Shown: positions 9,101 through 16,582, counted from the first letter of the stretch. The stretch: 64,000 bases of DNA from Phycisphaerales bacterium AB-hyl4 (GCA_041821185.1 JBGUBD010000006.1:186001-250000); one strand, 5' to 3'. The notes: a model not told the origin generated them from the sequence alone. Program-made: numbers and translations.

Positions 9101-9718
9101 ATCAGTCGCGAAGAGGAACGTACGCTCAAACACGCACGTGCCGACGTCTGGTTATTGACGCCATCAGCAGATCTGGAAGCCGAGCCGTTTCTGCCTCAGC
9201 AAACTCCGATCCGCGCCAGGCTCCGCGCCAGCACAACTGCCAAACACGCCCGTTTCCTCGCGTTGATTTATCCACACCGGCCTGAGATGCCTCAACCGGA
9301 AATCGAGCCAATCACGATCGACAATGGTCAAGCCTGGCGTGTCCGCTGGCCGGACTGCGAGGATGTGATCGTGATGAATGAGGGCGACACCGTTACTACC
9401 CACGGATTTACCTCAGATGCCAAAGTGTTGATCATGCGCTTTGTGGATGATCAGCTCACTGCTTATGTCATGCAGCATGGCCAAACCTTAACAGCATCGG
9501 ATCATAGTGTCAGATTGACGTTAAGCGGCGGACCTGGCACAGCTATGTACAGCGCTGATCACCTGGCGATCAGCGGCAAACGGGTGAACGACTTCGCGAT
9601 CACCGGTTGGGCGGTAGAACACGTCACGGCTCATGGGAAACCCGTCACGCTCCAGCGTGCAGACAACGGCCTCAAGTCTGAGATCGATGTAATCCCCAAG
9701 CCCGTACTGAAGTGGTAG
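6173..9718 (+). CDS. LamG domain plus heparinase II/III-like polysaccharide lyase
   Basis: The 1181-residue product opens with a signal peptide (MAFVALSISVAMFSPCEYG, then SAHA). A LamG/concanavalin-type domain covers residues ~35-270 (DGRDDVLVLDSLSPELKQTL; GQWVHVSVTF; VTLFIDGIRNFSAPLEG). An alpha/alpha-toroid region (~280-650) contains HPRLIITPARLAHIQQRL, NVAGTAMMLALAYDWGFD, NWNAMGISALGLSSLAI and GSDGGFHEGPAYFFYG. The heparinase II/III beta-sandwich follows (FRSGWGEDDIAGIFDAHR; LDDGQFTLFGYGGRWVVESG). The Asn-Trp-Asn, Glu-Gly-Pro and Tyr residues fit this lyase class. The predicted activity is cleavage of uronic-acid-containing polysaccharide outside the inner membrane. The exact substrate and PL family cannot be told. 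About 400 extra C-terminal residues add further beta-rich domains. The ATG at 6173 lacks a strong ribosome site; 6191 is an alternative. Confidence 0.82.
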   Translation: MTYGRRMMAFVALSISVAMFSPCEYGTSAHAAAASDGDVALVLDFDRYPITAGPAGTTTAVTVSPPKRALRPRDSAVGQYVTFDGRDDVLVLDSLSPELKQTLAGAFTLEMDMMLKALGMRPTPTILEAFGSEGELVLRVRIIYLGSGDKETRVQVTYHNQDGKQNHVLMHNSSIIASPASQRIPSGQWVHVSVTFEPDQAVTLFIDGIRNFSAPLEGRLAEIQSIRFGGDNDRLDHKFIGALDRFRITAGILHDRDTSALMVKQGQQRMRASSREKWRELLRTPQADWHDHHPRLIITPARLAHIQQRLQTGRGPELLQRFLEECNAWIDPESPQYYDPQTFELLQDRYHQLIPALLCMGTQLSGNPAYAERAGEIAMAAAKHVGYDEVAASRGQIANVAGTAMMLALAYDWGFDHFTPEQRKEVRLALMEIAAGTYDQLTDPMTRHLWVLNWNAMGISALGLSSLAIADEVDAPVLKWLDHAERLASEYANFAVGSDGGFHEGPAYFFYGVQHLMVFFEALHSATGRDLFVESNMSKIMDYMAYMMLPGGRAFMNNRFTYPGAGNVRHRHMPLIFRDRVDSDSPEWFWQQMYEEDKFPIGSQLLGLLWYRPTGEELEAPDLPLAKWFRDTGLVGFRSGWGEDDIAGIFDAHRTWLGAHDQLDDGQFTLFGYGGRWVVESGGRNLSNAADRDAQNLVTVEGTPSPPRTHNNYWTDSYITDFCHDDRIATATEADLASSFQYGYGWRMETLNQTREPNTRDRFDLARRQLVFMREETAPPYLLVFDELRQDDDEHKYTWHLHTGENNAVRLVGNRAILTQPKVAPQFLSHPLQPGWEPGPKPRTASSGLAEYEVHIPRDGEYVLWGYGRAGTAQPGGMDSFFITFAGKERMAWSAGCPFVYKWQMVNNGEPDNVFNLKEGSHTLTVTLREPESRVAKFMLTAKGESPISIDRGSGDTSQGIVIDAADPVRLRSPFQISREEERTLKHARADVWLLTPSADLEAEPFLPQQTPIRARLRASTTAKHARFLALIYPHRPEMPQPEIEPITIDNGQAWRVRWPDCEDVIVMNEGDTVTTHGFTSDAKVLIMRFVDDQLTAYVMQHGQTLTASDHSVRLTLSGGPGTAMYSADHLAISGKRVNDFAITGWAVEHVTAHGKPVTLQRADNGLKSEIDVIPKPVLKW

Positions 9719-9827
9719 AGCAGCGGCATGTTGTCCGCGAAAACCTTTGCAAGTCGCTCAGATCAATGCAGCAAGCCCGGTCTTCCGTCAAGTCGGCAGC
9801 ATGGTCCAAGCATGAGAGCAAGACCTT

Positions 9828-11315
9828 ATGGCATTTACCTTCGCAATTCTGACTGACTTGCACTACGGTGATCCAGGCCCACTTGCGGAGCGACGCGGTG
9901 AACTGGCAGCCGTCCTGCTGCAACGAACAGTGGAAAGGCTCAACCGATTCGTGAAGCCCCATCTTGTGGTCGTCCTCGGCGACCTATTGAATCACCCCGA
10001 AGTGGAGCGGGCGACGGAGGACTTGCACGAACTTCGCAGTATTCTGGACGGGCTTGCGTGCCCCTACCTGGCGATCCCCGGCAATCATGATTTTGCTCCT
10101 GCGCAGTTCTATGACGTCATGCCCGAACCGGAAGCCATCACCCAGATCGATGATGTTCGGCTGCTCTGCTTTGCAGATAGGGAGGAGCCCGGCTGCCACG
10201 CCCGCCGCACCGAAGCCGACCTGGTCAGGTTGCGCAGCGCCCGACACGACGGTTTCAGCGGTTCACTGGTCACGCTTCAACACGTGCCGGTAATGCCCCG
10301 CGGTCAGGAATTGATTTATTCCTACACCAATCTGGACGATGTGCTAGCCGCCAGTACCGAGGCTCGTGTCACCCTCAACCTGGGTGGTCACTGTCATCAG
10401 AACAGCGGCCTGGTGCATGCCGATGGGACGTATCATCTCGCCGTCGAAGCGCTGTGCGAATCGCCGCATGCCTATGCTTTGGTGACGCTGGCAAGCGATG
10501 GATCAATCCAAATGGAGCGTCAGTCGCTCGCCATGCCTACCGCTTACGGGCTAATCGATCTGCACAGTCACACACAGATGGCATATTGTGCCGGAGATGT
10601 CCATGTCAATCGGTCGCCGGTTATTGCCGAGGCGATGGGCCTGCGCGGGCTCGCATTCACCGAGCACTCTGGGCATCTCTACTTCAGCAGTGAAGACTTC
10701 TGGTCCGGCCGAGCCAGCGCCACCGGCATCGCCGGCGTTCGTGACGAGGATGAGCGGGTGACGGACTACTTCGCGCTCGCTCGTTCCGCAACATCGCAGT
10801 TGCCTCTTCTGCTGGGAATGGAGGTCGACACCGATTTCACTGGTTCGCCGGTGATCCATCCAGCCCATCGTGCTGAACTGGAATGGGCGGTCGGCGCCGT
10901 TCATTTCATCCCGGCCGAGGCGCAGGACAGTCAGGCGGCATTCGTTGCAGCGTTTCAGCGATTGACGGAGGGGATCTGCGCAAGCGGAATCGACGTGCTG
11001 GCTCACCCGTTCCGCATTTTCCGCCGTGAACAGCGTGACGTCCCGGCAACGCTTTATCCCTGGTTGGTTGATGTGCTGCGCCGGACGGGCGTAGCCGCGG
11101 AAATCAACTTTCACACCAACGAGCCGCATCCGACGTTCGTGCAGATGTGCCTTGAGTCGGGGGTCCGGCTGACCTTCGGCAGTGACGCCCATGAACTCTG
11201 GGAAGTCGGTGAGTTCTTCGGCCACCTGAAACTGCTTGAGCGGCTTGGCGTCAGCGGCGATCCCACCCCCTTCCTGCTGACGCCGCAGTGTCTTGCTGCC
11301 TTGCTCAAGCCGTAA
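9828..11315 (+). CDS. calcineurin-like phosphoesterase fused to a PHP domain
   Basis: Two metal-dependent phosphoesterase domains sit in one 495-residue chain. Residues 1-235 carry the metallophosphoesterase motifs: LTDLHYGD (D10, H12), GD (51-52), GNHD (85-88) and GGHCHQN (187-190). Residues ~240-495 carry the PHP signature: DLHSHT (244-249), TEHS, EVDTDF, HPFRIF and a late GSDAH. Both domains keep their metal-binding residues, so both may be active. There is no signal peptide, so it is probably cytosolic. The fusion suggests two consecutive phosphate-removal steps on one substrate, or one regulatory and one catalytic domain (inference). It sits between the lyase-like gene and a Gfo/Idh oxidoreductase, suggesting a sugar-phosphate or cyclic-phosphate product of glycan breakdown. 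Confidence 0.85.
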   Translation: MAFTFAILTDLHYGDPGPLAERRGELAAVLLQRTVERLNRFVKPHLVVVLGDLLNHPEVERATEDLHELRSILDGLACPYLAIPGNHDFAPAQFYDVMPEPEAITQIDDVRLLCFADREEPGCHARRTEADLVRLRSARHDGFSGSLVTLQHVPVMPRGQELIYSYTNLDDVLAASTEARVTLNLGGHCHQNSGLVHADGTYHLAVEALCESPHAYALVTLASDGSIQMERQSLAMPTAYGLIDLHSHTQMAYCAGDVHVNRSPVIAEAMGLRGLAFTEHSGHLYFSSEDFWSGRASATGIAGVRDEDERVTDYFALARSATSQLPLLLGMEVDTDFTGSPVIHPAHRAELEWAVGAVHFIPAEAQDSQAAFVAAFQRLTEGICASGIDVLAHPFRIFRREQRDVPATLYPWLVDVLRRTGVAAEINFHTNEPHPTFVQMCLESGVRLTFGSDAHELWEVGEFFGHLKLLERLGVSGDPTPFLLTPQCLAALLKP

Positions 11316-11425
11316 ATATAATCGATGCAAACCAACCTATTTGGCCGTGACCCTTGCGAAGGCTGTGATGTTCATACCCGCTGTGTTCACCGTCGCGATG
11401 GTTTTCACAGGAGATCATAAGCGTG

Positions 11426-12568
11426 ATGCATTTTGGTGTAATTGGTGCGGGCGGACGTGGGAGTATTGCCAAACTGGCGCATCGCCCCGACGATGGATTT
11501 GAGTTGAAGATCGTTTGCGATACCCGTCATGAAGTGCATAACGAGTACCGTCAGGAGTTTGGCGACCAAGTTATAGCTACAGACGACTGGCGACAGGTCA
11601 TTGCACGCGATGACCTGGACGCAGTATTCATTGCCACGCCCGATTATCTGCATGAGGAACATGCCGTCGCCGCGCTGGAGCGAGGGTTGGCCGTTTACCT
11701 TGAAAAACCAATGGCGATCACGGTCGAAGGTTGCGATCGGATCCTGCAAACCGCCGAGCGTCATGGCGGTCGGCTGTACGTCGGCCACAACATGCGGTTC
11801 TTTCCCGTCATGCGGAAGATCAAAGAACTGATCGATGCGAAAACCATCGGCACAGTACAAGCCATCTGGTGTCGTCACTTCATCGACTACGGCGGCGATG
11901 CTTACTTCAAGGATTGGCACAGTGAGCAGCGATACAGCACGAGTTTGCTGCTTCAGAAGGCATCGCACGACATCGACATGATTCACTGGTTCGCTGGGGG
12001 CCATACGCGCCGCACGGTCGGTATGGGAAAACTTAGCGTCTACAACCAGGTGAACAACCGAAGGGCATCGGACGAAAAAGTTTCCGTCGTTTTCGACAAA
12101 GCCAATTGGCCGCCACTGGCGCAGACAAAACTGAGCCCGGTCATTGACGTCGAGGACCACAGCATGATTCTCATGCAACTGGACAACGGCGTACAGGCCA
12201 GCTATCAGCAGTGTCACTATACGCCCGACAGCCATCGCAACTACACGATCATCGGCACCGAAGGTCGAATCGAAAATCAGGGTGACTACTCCACTGAGAG
12301 TCATCAAGCCGAGGTCAACCTGTGGACCAACCGGGGTGACCAGCATGAAACGATCCGCATTCCATCCACGCCCGGCACACACGGCGGTGCGGACCCAGAG
12401 GTTGTGGCAGACTTCCTGCGGTTTCTGGAAACGGGCCATACTCACGGGGCGAGTCCGCTGGATGCTCGGATGAGCGTTGCGACCGGCGTGATGGCCACGC
12501 AATCATTGCGGGCGGGAAGTCAGCCCTATGATGTACCTGCCGTTGCTCATCGTGGAAACGCGCATTGA
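11426..12568 (+). CDS. Gfo/Idh/MocA-family NAD(P)-dependent oxidoreductase
   Basis: The product (380 residues) has the N-terminal Rossmann motif (FGVIGAGGRGSIAKLAHRP), the family Glu-Lys-Pro (YLEKPMAI), and a C-terminal alpha/beta domain (GRLYVGHNMRFFPVMRKIKE; HDIDMIHWFAGG). Family members oxidise or reduce sugars and inositols with NAD(P), often in glycan breakdown or sugar-nucleotide pathways. A ribosome site (AGGAG at 11409) serves either a GTG at 11423 or this ATG. The last two thirds of the gene (from 11999) are duplicated at 62.5-63.1 kb. The full-length copy here is presumably the functional one. It faces the wecB remnant on the opposite strand. Confidence 0.9.
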   Translation: MHFGVIGAGGRGSIAKLAHRPDDGFELKIVCDTRHEVHNEYRQEFGDQVIATDDWRQVIARDDLDAVFIATPDYLHEEHAVAALERGLAVYLEKPMAITVEGCDRILQTAERHGGRLYVGHNMRFFPVMRKIKELIDAKTIGTVQAIWCRHFIDYGGDAYFKDWHSEQRYSTSLLLQKASHDIDMIHWFAGGHTRRTVGMGKLSVYNQVNNRRASDEKVSVVFDKANWPPLAQTKLSPVIDVEDHSMILMQLDNGVQASYQQCHYTPDSHRNYTIIGTEGRIENQGDYSTESHQAEVNLWTNRGDQHETIRIPSTPGTHGGADPEVVADFLRFLETGHTHGASPLDARMSVATGVMATQSLRAGSQPYDVPAVAHRGNAH

Positions 12569-12782
12569 ATCTGAATTCTTCCACACGAACAGTAACGGCT
12601 TGATCTCATCACGGCGACGCGTTGCTCGCGCCGGCTACCAGCTCGGCGAAGTGCTCGCGGATGCGGTCCAGGATGCGCTCGGCCGCCTGGCCGTCGCCGT
12701 AGGGATTGACCGCCTCGGCCATCGCGTCATAGCTCGCGCGATCCGTCAGCAGTTCGCTTGCCGCTTCGACGATCCGCGCCCG
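11999..12782. repeat. 784-bp direct repeat, left copy
   Basis: This segment recurs at 62539-63322 in the same orientation. Comparing the two by eye gives 16 mismatches and no indels (about 98% identity). Fifteen of the mismatches fall in the oxidoreductase part and one in the intergenic part; the wecB part is identical. The left copy ends abruptly at 12782 inside wecB. Confidence 0.93.
12609..12782 (-). pseudogene. wecB: C-terminal 57 residues of UDP-GlcNAc 2-epimerase
   Basis: The minus-strand frame ends ASELLTDRASYDAMAEAVNP, then YGDGQAAERILDRIREHF, then the stop, identical to the end of the larger wecB at 63.1-64 kb. The frame loses all similarity at 12782, the exact edge of the 784-bp repeat. 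The catalytic domains are missing, so it cannot be functional. Confidence 0.93.
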
Positions 12783-13183
12783 GGTGGCGCAGATGGCGAT
12801 GCTTCTGGTGTTGTCGCCGATCTTTGAAGTCGACCTCTGCGATGAGCAGTACGGCTTTACGTGCTCGATGTGCCTGAACAACGTTTTTGATGTCGTCCGC
12901 CATCGCCGCCAACAGCACGGCGTAGACACGCACCAGCGTACGGCCGCCCGCTGCGGCCGCTTCGATGTTCTTTTGAACCTGCCTGCTCATGATCGCCCCC
13001 GGCACAGTTGGGACAACGCTTCACGACCACGTGTTTCGGCCTCGATTAGATCCGCTGGGCGGCGGAACGTCATTAGCTCGGCCGACCAGGGGCGCTCATT
13101 GCCGCCCCCGGACTCCCGGCTACCCCCAGAAGGGCTGGGCCACGGGCGAGGTGATAACTGCGTACAAAATGTCTCATGTCCGA
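12783..13183. other. island left-edge DNA, no confident intact gene
   Basis: This 400-bp stretch begins exactly where the repeat ends. It carries a possible reverse-transcriptase fragment on the + strand and an overlapping minus-strand frame starting near 12990 (MSRQVQKNIEAAAAGGRTLV) that I do not recognise. Neither looks complete. Confidence 0.45.
12784..12900 (+). pseudogene. possible group II intron reverse-transcriptase fragment
   Basis: The + frame reads AQMAMLLVLSPIFEVDLCDE followed by QYGF. This resembles the RT motif of group II intron maturases (VQ.A.K.VLEPIFEADF....YGFRP). Similarity stops after about 25 residues, so at most a scrap remains. Weak call based on recalled consensus. 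Confidence 0.4.
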
Positions 13184-13217
13184 TTGACTTTCAGTCGATC
13201 GAGTACATAATGTACTC
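13184..13217 (+). promoter_or_regulatory. higBA promoter with operator abutting the start codon
   Basis: TTGACT (13184-13189), a 16-bp spacer and CATAAT (13206-13211) form a promoter. The inverted repeat GAGTACATAATGTACTC (13201-13217) covers the -10 and ends directly at the ATG (13218). Transcription would begin at or near the ATG, giving a leaderless message. The repeat is the expected position for HigA binding. Confidence 0.7.
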
Positions 13218-13529
13218 ATGAGGCGGATCATTACGCAGAAACGCTTGCGGCGGTACGCCAAAGCCTACCCGCAGGCGCGCGCATCGCTGGAGCATTGGGA
13301 ACGCGTCGTGCTGGCGGCGGAATGGCACAACCCGGCCGACGTGAAAGCAACCTTTAACGACGTGGACCCCGTGACCGTCGGCAGCGGCAACACCGTGCAC
13401 GTGTTCAACATCCAGCGCAACGAGCACCGGCTTGTCGCGGCGATCCACTTCAACACCGGCCAGGTCTACGTGCTCCGGCTGATGACGCACAAGGAATACG
13501 ACCGCAGCCCATGGAAGGATGAGTTATGA
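13218..13529 (+). CDS. higB: HigB-family mRNA-interferase toxin
   Basis: The 103-residue product matches the HigB toxin family (RelE-like fold): it starts MRRIITQKRLRRYAKAYPQA, continues with LEHWERVVLAAEWHNPADVK, and ends HFNTGQVYVLRLMTHKEYDR. Members cut mRNA on the ribosome and are inhibited by a downstream HTH antitoxin. No ribosome site precedes the ATG and the -10 lies only 6 bp away, so leaderless translation is likely. The stop codon overlaps the next start by 4 bp. The operon lies just inside the left edge of the ~50-kb island, where it could help keep the island in the population. Confidence 0.9.
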   Translation: MRRIITQKRLRRYAKAYPQARASLEHWERVVLAAEWHNPADVKATFNDVDPVTVGSGNTVHVFNIQRNEHRLVAAIHFNTGQVYVLRLMTHKEYDRSPWKDEL

Positions 13530-13948
13530 GAACCGCAACACCCACCCATCGTGATCCATTGCCGAAAACGTTCGAGCGGTTGAACGCGATACATCAGTTG
13601 CGTCCGATCAAGGATGATGCCGACTACGACAACGCTGTCGAACTGGTCGACCGCCTGGCGGTATTGGCCAAGCCCACGCCCGACCAAGCCGACTACCTCG
13701 CCACGCTTACCGAACTGATCGCCAGGTACGACCATGACCACTATGCGGCCGACGTGCCGGCGGCATCGCCGATCGAAGCGCTCAAGTACCTGATGGAACA
13801 GAACGACATGAGCGCGTCGGCCATGGGCGAGTTGCTGGGCAACCGTTCGCTGGGCTCGAAGCTGTTACGCGGCGAACGGCAGTTGAGCAAAACCCACATT
13901 CGCATTCTGGCGGAACGCTTCAAGGTGAATCCGGCGCTGTTCCTATAA
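13526..13948 (+). CDS. higA: HigA-type HTH antitoxin
   Basis: The 140-residue product overlaps higB by ATGA, so translation is coupled. Residues ~1-80 form an acidic region (DADYDNAVELVDRLAVLAKP), typical of the antitoxin part that wraps the toxin. Residues ~85-140 form an XRE-like HTH (IEALKYLMEQNDMSASAMGE, then LLGNRSLGSKLLRGERQLS and ILAERFKVNPALFL). This is the COG5499-type antitoxin paired with HigB. It should bind the inverted repeat directly upstream of higB and repress the operon. Confidence 0.9.
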   Translation: MRTATPTHRDPLPKTFERLNAIHQLRPIKDDADYDNAVELVDRLAVLAKPTPDQADYLATLTELIARYDHDHYAADVPAASPIEALKYLMEQNDMSASAMGELLGNRSLGSKLLRGERQLSKTHIRILAERFKVNPALFL

Positions 13949-14049
13949 GACGACACATGAGCGTCGCGGTGATGAATGGAGATTTTCGGCATGAACGCAG
14001 ATGGAGCAGACAGCCGAGGCCGATTAACAAGAGCACAAACGGTGGCTGA

Positions 14050-14198
14050 TCGTGAACGGTGTGAACGGCGGCCTAAAAGAAACTATGAGAAAAAATGCAG
14101 CCAGCCTATCGCCTGTGGGCACGGTCCAGGATCATACACGGCAGGTGGCTGATCACGGTGGTCAGCCCGGCGATGGATCCTGACGAAGGAGGCTGACC
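14050..14198 (+). other. leader of an IS110 copy, candidate bridge-RNA region
   Basis: IS110-family elements encode a structured guide (bridge) RNA in a non-coding end; in the IS110 subgroup this lies upstream of the transposase gene. This leader contains GGCTGATCACGGTGG at about 14147, and a close variant (GGCTGATCACGTGG) occurs at about 14904 before the second IS110 frame. The shared motif supports a common left end. Structure was not computed. Confidence 0.3.
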
Positions 14199-14642
14199 AT
14201 GCGGATTCTGGCACTGGATCTGGGCAAGACCAAGAGCGTGGCGTGCGTTTACGAGGGAACCGGCGACGAAGCCGTCTATCGGTCAGTGCGAACCGGTCCG
14301 GCCTCGCTGCACGAACTGGTGGTCGAGCTTGAGCCGGACCGAGTCGTGTTTGAGATCTGCCCGGTGGCGGGCTGGCTGGCGGACCTGGTGGGGGCGCTGG
14401 CCATCGAGTTGCCGGTGGTGAACGTGGCCCACGATGCCTGGCGATGGCGCAACGTCCGGGCCAAGAGCGATCGGCTCGATGCCCTGAAGCTGGGCAGCTC
14501 TCGGCGATGGCCCGTCGGTTGCTGGTGGTCTGCTGGGCGATGCTGCGCGACGGCAGCGACTGGCGAGATCCCCTCGCCGTGGAAGCAACGGCCTGATGTG
14601 ATGCGGTGGCAAGGAATCAGGGGAGTGAACTCGAGATACTGA
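14199..14642 (+). pseudogene. IS110-family transposase, frameshifted N-terminal part
   Basis: The frame starts MRILALDLGKTKSVACVYEG after a strong GAAGGAGG ribosome site and follows the DEDD/RuvC-like IS110 N-terminus (VVFEICPVAGWLADLVGALA; HDAWRWRNVRAKSDRLDALK). At about 14494 the expected ALKLAQLSAM becomes ALKLGSSRRW. Comparison with the second copy (CTGGCACAACTCTCG) shows one base missing, and the rest is out of frame until a stop at 14642. The middle and the C-terminal serine-containing Transposase_20 domain are absent, so it cannot be active. Confidence 0.85.
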
Positions 14643-14930
14643 CGAGGCATGTTCGACGTGATCGCCATCGACGACAGCCCGGCCCGACTTTGCGTTTGAA
14701 GCGCGCCTATGAGAATGGGCGTCGTCGTTTTGTTGCATGAGCCCGCGGATGACAGGCCCACCGGCTCCGTGGCAGCTCGGATAGAAGAGTGAACCGATCT
14801 CGCTGGACGGCTGATTGGATCTTGGGCTTGACAGGCTGGCTCATAGAAAAGCCGGGCCTCCCGGCGGTGGTGCTGATGTGGGATCATCGTCCCAGGTGTA
14901 ACGGGCTGATCACGTGGATCGCCCAAGGAC
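14643..14930. other. IS110 debris between two copies
   Basis: No supported gene. The last ~120 bp resemble the leader of the preceding IS110 copy and may hold the non-coding (bridge-RNA) end of the next one. Confidence 0.35.
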
Positions 14931-16478
14931 GTGAACTTGCACATGAGACCCGACATGAGCACGATTCTCGCGATTGACCTGGGCAAATTCAAGAGCGTGG
15001 CCTGCGTATATCAGTTCGGCACCGGCGACGCCACGTTCCAGACGCTGCCCACGACGCCCACGGCATTGCACGACCTGATCGTCAATGTTCAACCAACACG
15101 CGTGGTGATCGAAGTCGGCTCCGCGGCGGGCTGGATCAAGGACCTGTGTGAAGTGTTGAACGTGCCGATCGAGGTGGCCAATCCCAATCACGACGCGTGG
15201 CGATGGAAGCACATCAAGCGTAAGACCGACAAGGACGATGCCTTGAAGCTGGCACAACTCTCGGCCATGGGGCAACTGCCCACCGTGACGTTGCCGAGCA
15301 CGAAAGTGCGACAGTGGCGCAGCTTGATTACCTACCGCCACACGCTGGTCAGCCGACGCACGGCAATCAAGAACAGCATCCGCTCAATTCTGGATTCTCA
15401 GGGCCTGACGCACGCCAGCGGCAAGTCGGGTTGGACGGCGTCTTCGATCGCATCCCTGGGCACACTGGCACAGCCGTTGACCGAGGTATCCCCGGACGCG
15501 TTGTGGCGTGGACAATTGCATGTGGAACTGGACGCGTTGGCGCAGGTACAGCAGTTGATCGATCAGGTCGAAGCCAAGCTTGAGGCAATGGCCCAAGCCG
15601 ATGCGCAGGTGGGTTTGCTGCGGACGGTTCCCGGTGTCGGCCCGCGTCTGGCTGAGACGGTGGTGGCAATGATCGACGATCCGAAACGGTTTGGCAACGC
15701 CAAGCAGGTGGGGGCGTATGGCAGCGTGGCCGATCCGCAGCAGCCGCTGCGTCGGCGACTGCGTGAGCTGGCGACGACGCGTGTGGCATATGGCGATCGT
15801 CGGCTGCACATTCTGCCTCGGCGGGAAGGTTGGCAGGTGAACGCCAAGCGGGTCTATCGACTGTACATGGAGGAGGGACTGGTGATGCGTCAGAAGGTGC
15901 CACGTCGTCGCGTGGCGTGTCAGAAGCGCGAGGTTCGGCCGACAGCGTCGCGGAAGAACGAGCGATGGTCGATGGACTTCGTGTCGGATCAGCTGTTCGA
16001 CGATCGGCGGTTTCGGGTGCTGACGCTGGTCGACAACCACACGCGGGAATGCCTGGCATTGCATGCAGCACCGCGGATCCGGGGCATTGATGTGGCGCAG
16101 GTGGTCGAGCGGGTTGCGGCGGCGCATGGGACGCCCGAGGCGATTCAGGTCGACAATGGGCCGGAATTTATCTCGCGTGATCTGGACCTGTGGGCGTACT
16201 GCAGCCAGGTGAAGCTGGACTTCAGTCGGCCTGGCAAGCCGACGGACAACGCGACGATCGAGTCGTTCAACGCCCGCTTCCGCCAGGAATGCCTGAACAG
16301 CCACTGGTTCTTGAGCTTGGCCGATGCACGGGAGAAGATCGAAGCGTGGCGGGAGGATTACGCCCAGCAGCGGCCGCACAGTAGCCTGGGCAACATGGCC
16401 CCGGCGGTGTTCGCCGCTCGGCATGGGCCTACGGCTCCGGCTGCGCCTACGCCTTCGGCCCATGCCGAGGTACCATGA
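14931..16478 (+). CDS. chimeric transposase: IS110 N-terminal half fused in frame to IS3-type integrase core
   Basis: Residues ~9-270 are IS110 transposase: MSTILAIDLGKFKSVACVYQ; VVIEVGSAAGWIKDLCEVLN; KTDKDDALKLAQLSAMGQLP; then the start of Transposase_20 (VGLLRTVPGVGPRLAETVVA; KRFGNAKQVGAYG). At about base 15720 it switches to IS3-family OrfB: RRRLRELATTRVAYGDRRLH, EGWQVNAKRVYRLYMEEGL, NERWSMDFVSDQLFDDRRFR, and the DDE rve core (LTLVDNHTRECL; IQVDNGPEFIS; KPTDNATIESFNARFRQECL). The frame is open throughout for 515 residues. The IS110 part lacks its C-terminal serine domain and the IS3 part lacks the start of OrfB, so neither parent activity is expected. It most likely arose when one IS landed in or recombined with the other. 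GTG at 14931 and ATG at 14955 are both possible starts. Confidence 0.85.
   Translation: MNLHMRPDMSTILAIDLGKFKSVACVYQFGTGDATFQTLPTTPTALHDLIVNVQPTRVVIEVGSAAGWIKDLCEVLNVPIEVANPNHDAWRWKHIKRKTDKDDALKLAQLSAMGQLPTVTLPSTKVRQWRSLITYRHTLVSRRTAIKNSIRSILDSQGLTHASGKSGWTASSIASLGTLAQPLTEVSPDALWRGQLHVELDALAQVQQLIDQVEAKLEAMAQADAQVGLLRTVPGVGPRLAETVVAMIDDPKRFGNAKQVGAYGSVADPQQPLRRRLRELATTRVAYGDRRLHILPRREGWQVNAKRVYRLYMEEGLVMRQKVPRRRVACQKREVRPTASRKNERWSMDFVSDQLFDDRRFRVLTLVDNHTRECLALHAAPRIRGIDVAQVVERVAAAHGTPEAIQVDNGPEFISRDLDLWAYCSQVKLDFSRPGKPTDNATIESFNARFRQECLNSHWFLSLADAREKIEAWREDYAQQRPHSSLGNMAPAVFAARHGPTAPAAPTPSAHAEVP
16417..16469. repeat. 13-bp inverted repeat at the 3' end of the IS3 part
   Basis: CTCGGCATGGGCC (16417-16429) and GGCCCATGCCGAG (16457-16469) are perfect reverse complements around a 27-nt loop. 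It overlaps the last codons of the chimeric transposase and may be a transcription terminator or IS-end structure. Confidence 0.5.
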
Positions 16479-16569
16479 CCAAGGAGCGTCAAAGCTCGCA
16501 TCTGGGGTGGACCAAGGACGGGGGCAGGACCAAGCAACCGTTCGACTAACATAGAGGTGGTACAAACCA

Positions 16570-16582
16570 TGGGGGCAGGTCA
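16570..16582. mobile_element. right terminal end of the IS3-family element
   Basis: TGGGGGCAGGTCA occurs here, about 90 bp after the transposase stop, and again at 43791-43803 with similar flanking bases (GAGGT..TAC/CAC). Host-like coding sequence resumes immediately after it, so I read it as the IS right end. Confidence 0.6.

Noticed and set aside
12727..13005. 92-residue minus-strand frame beginning MPGAIMSRQVQKN
   Set aside because: It runs across the repeat junction into the wecB tail antisense region and has no family resemblance, so I mention it only as an unresolved frame.
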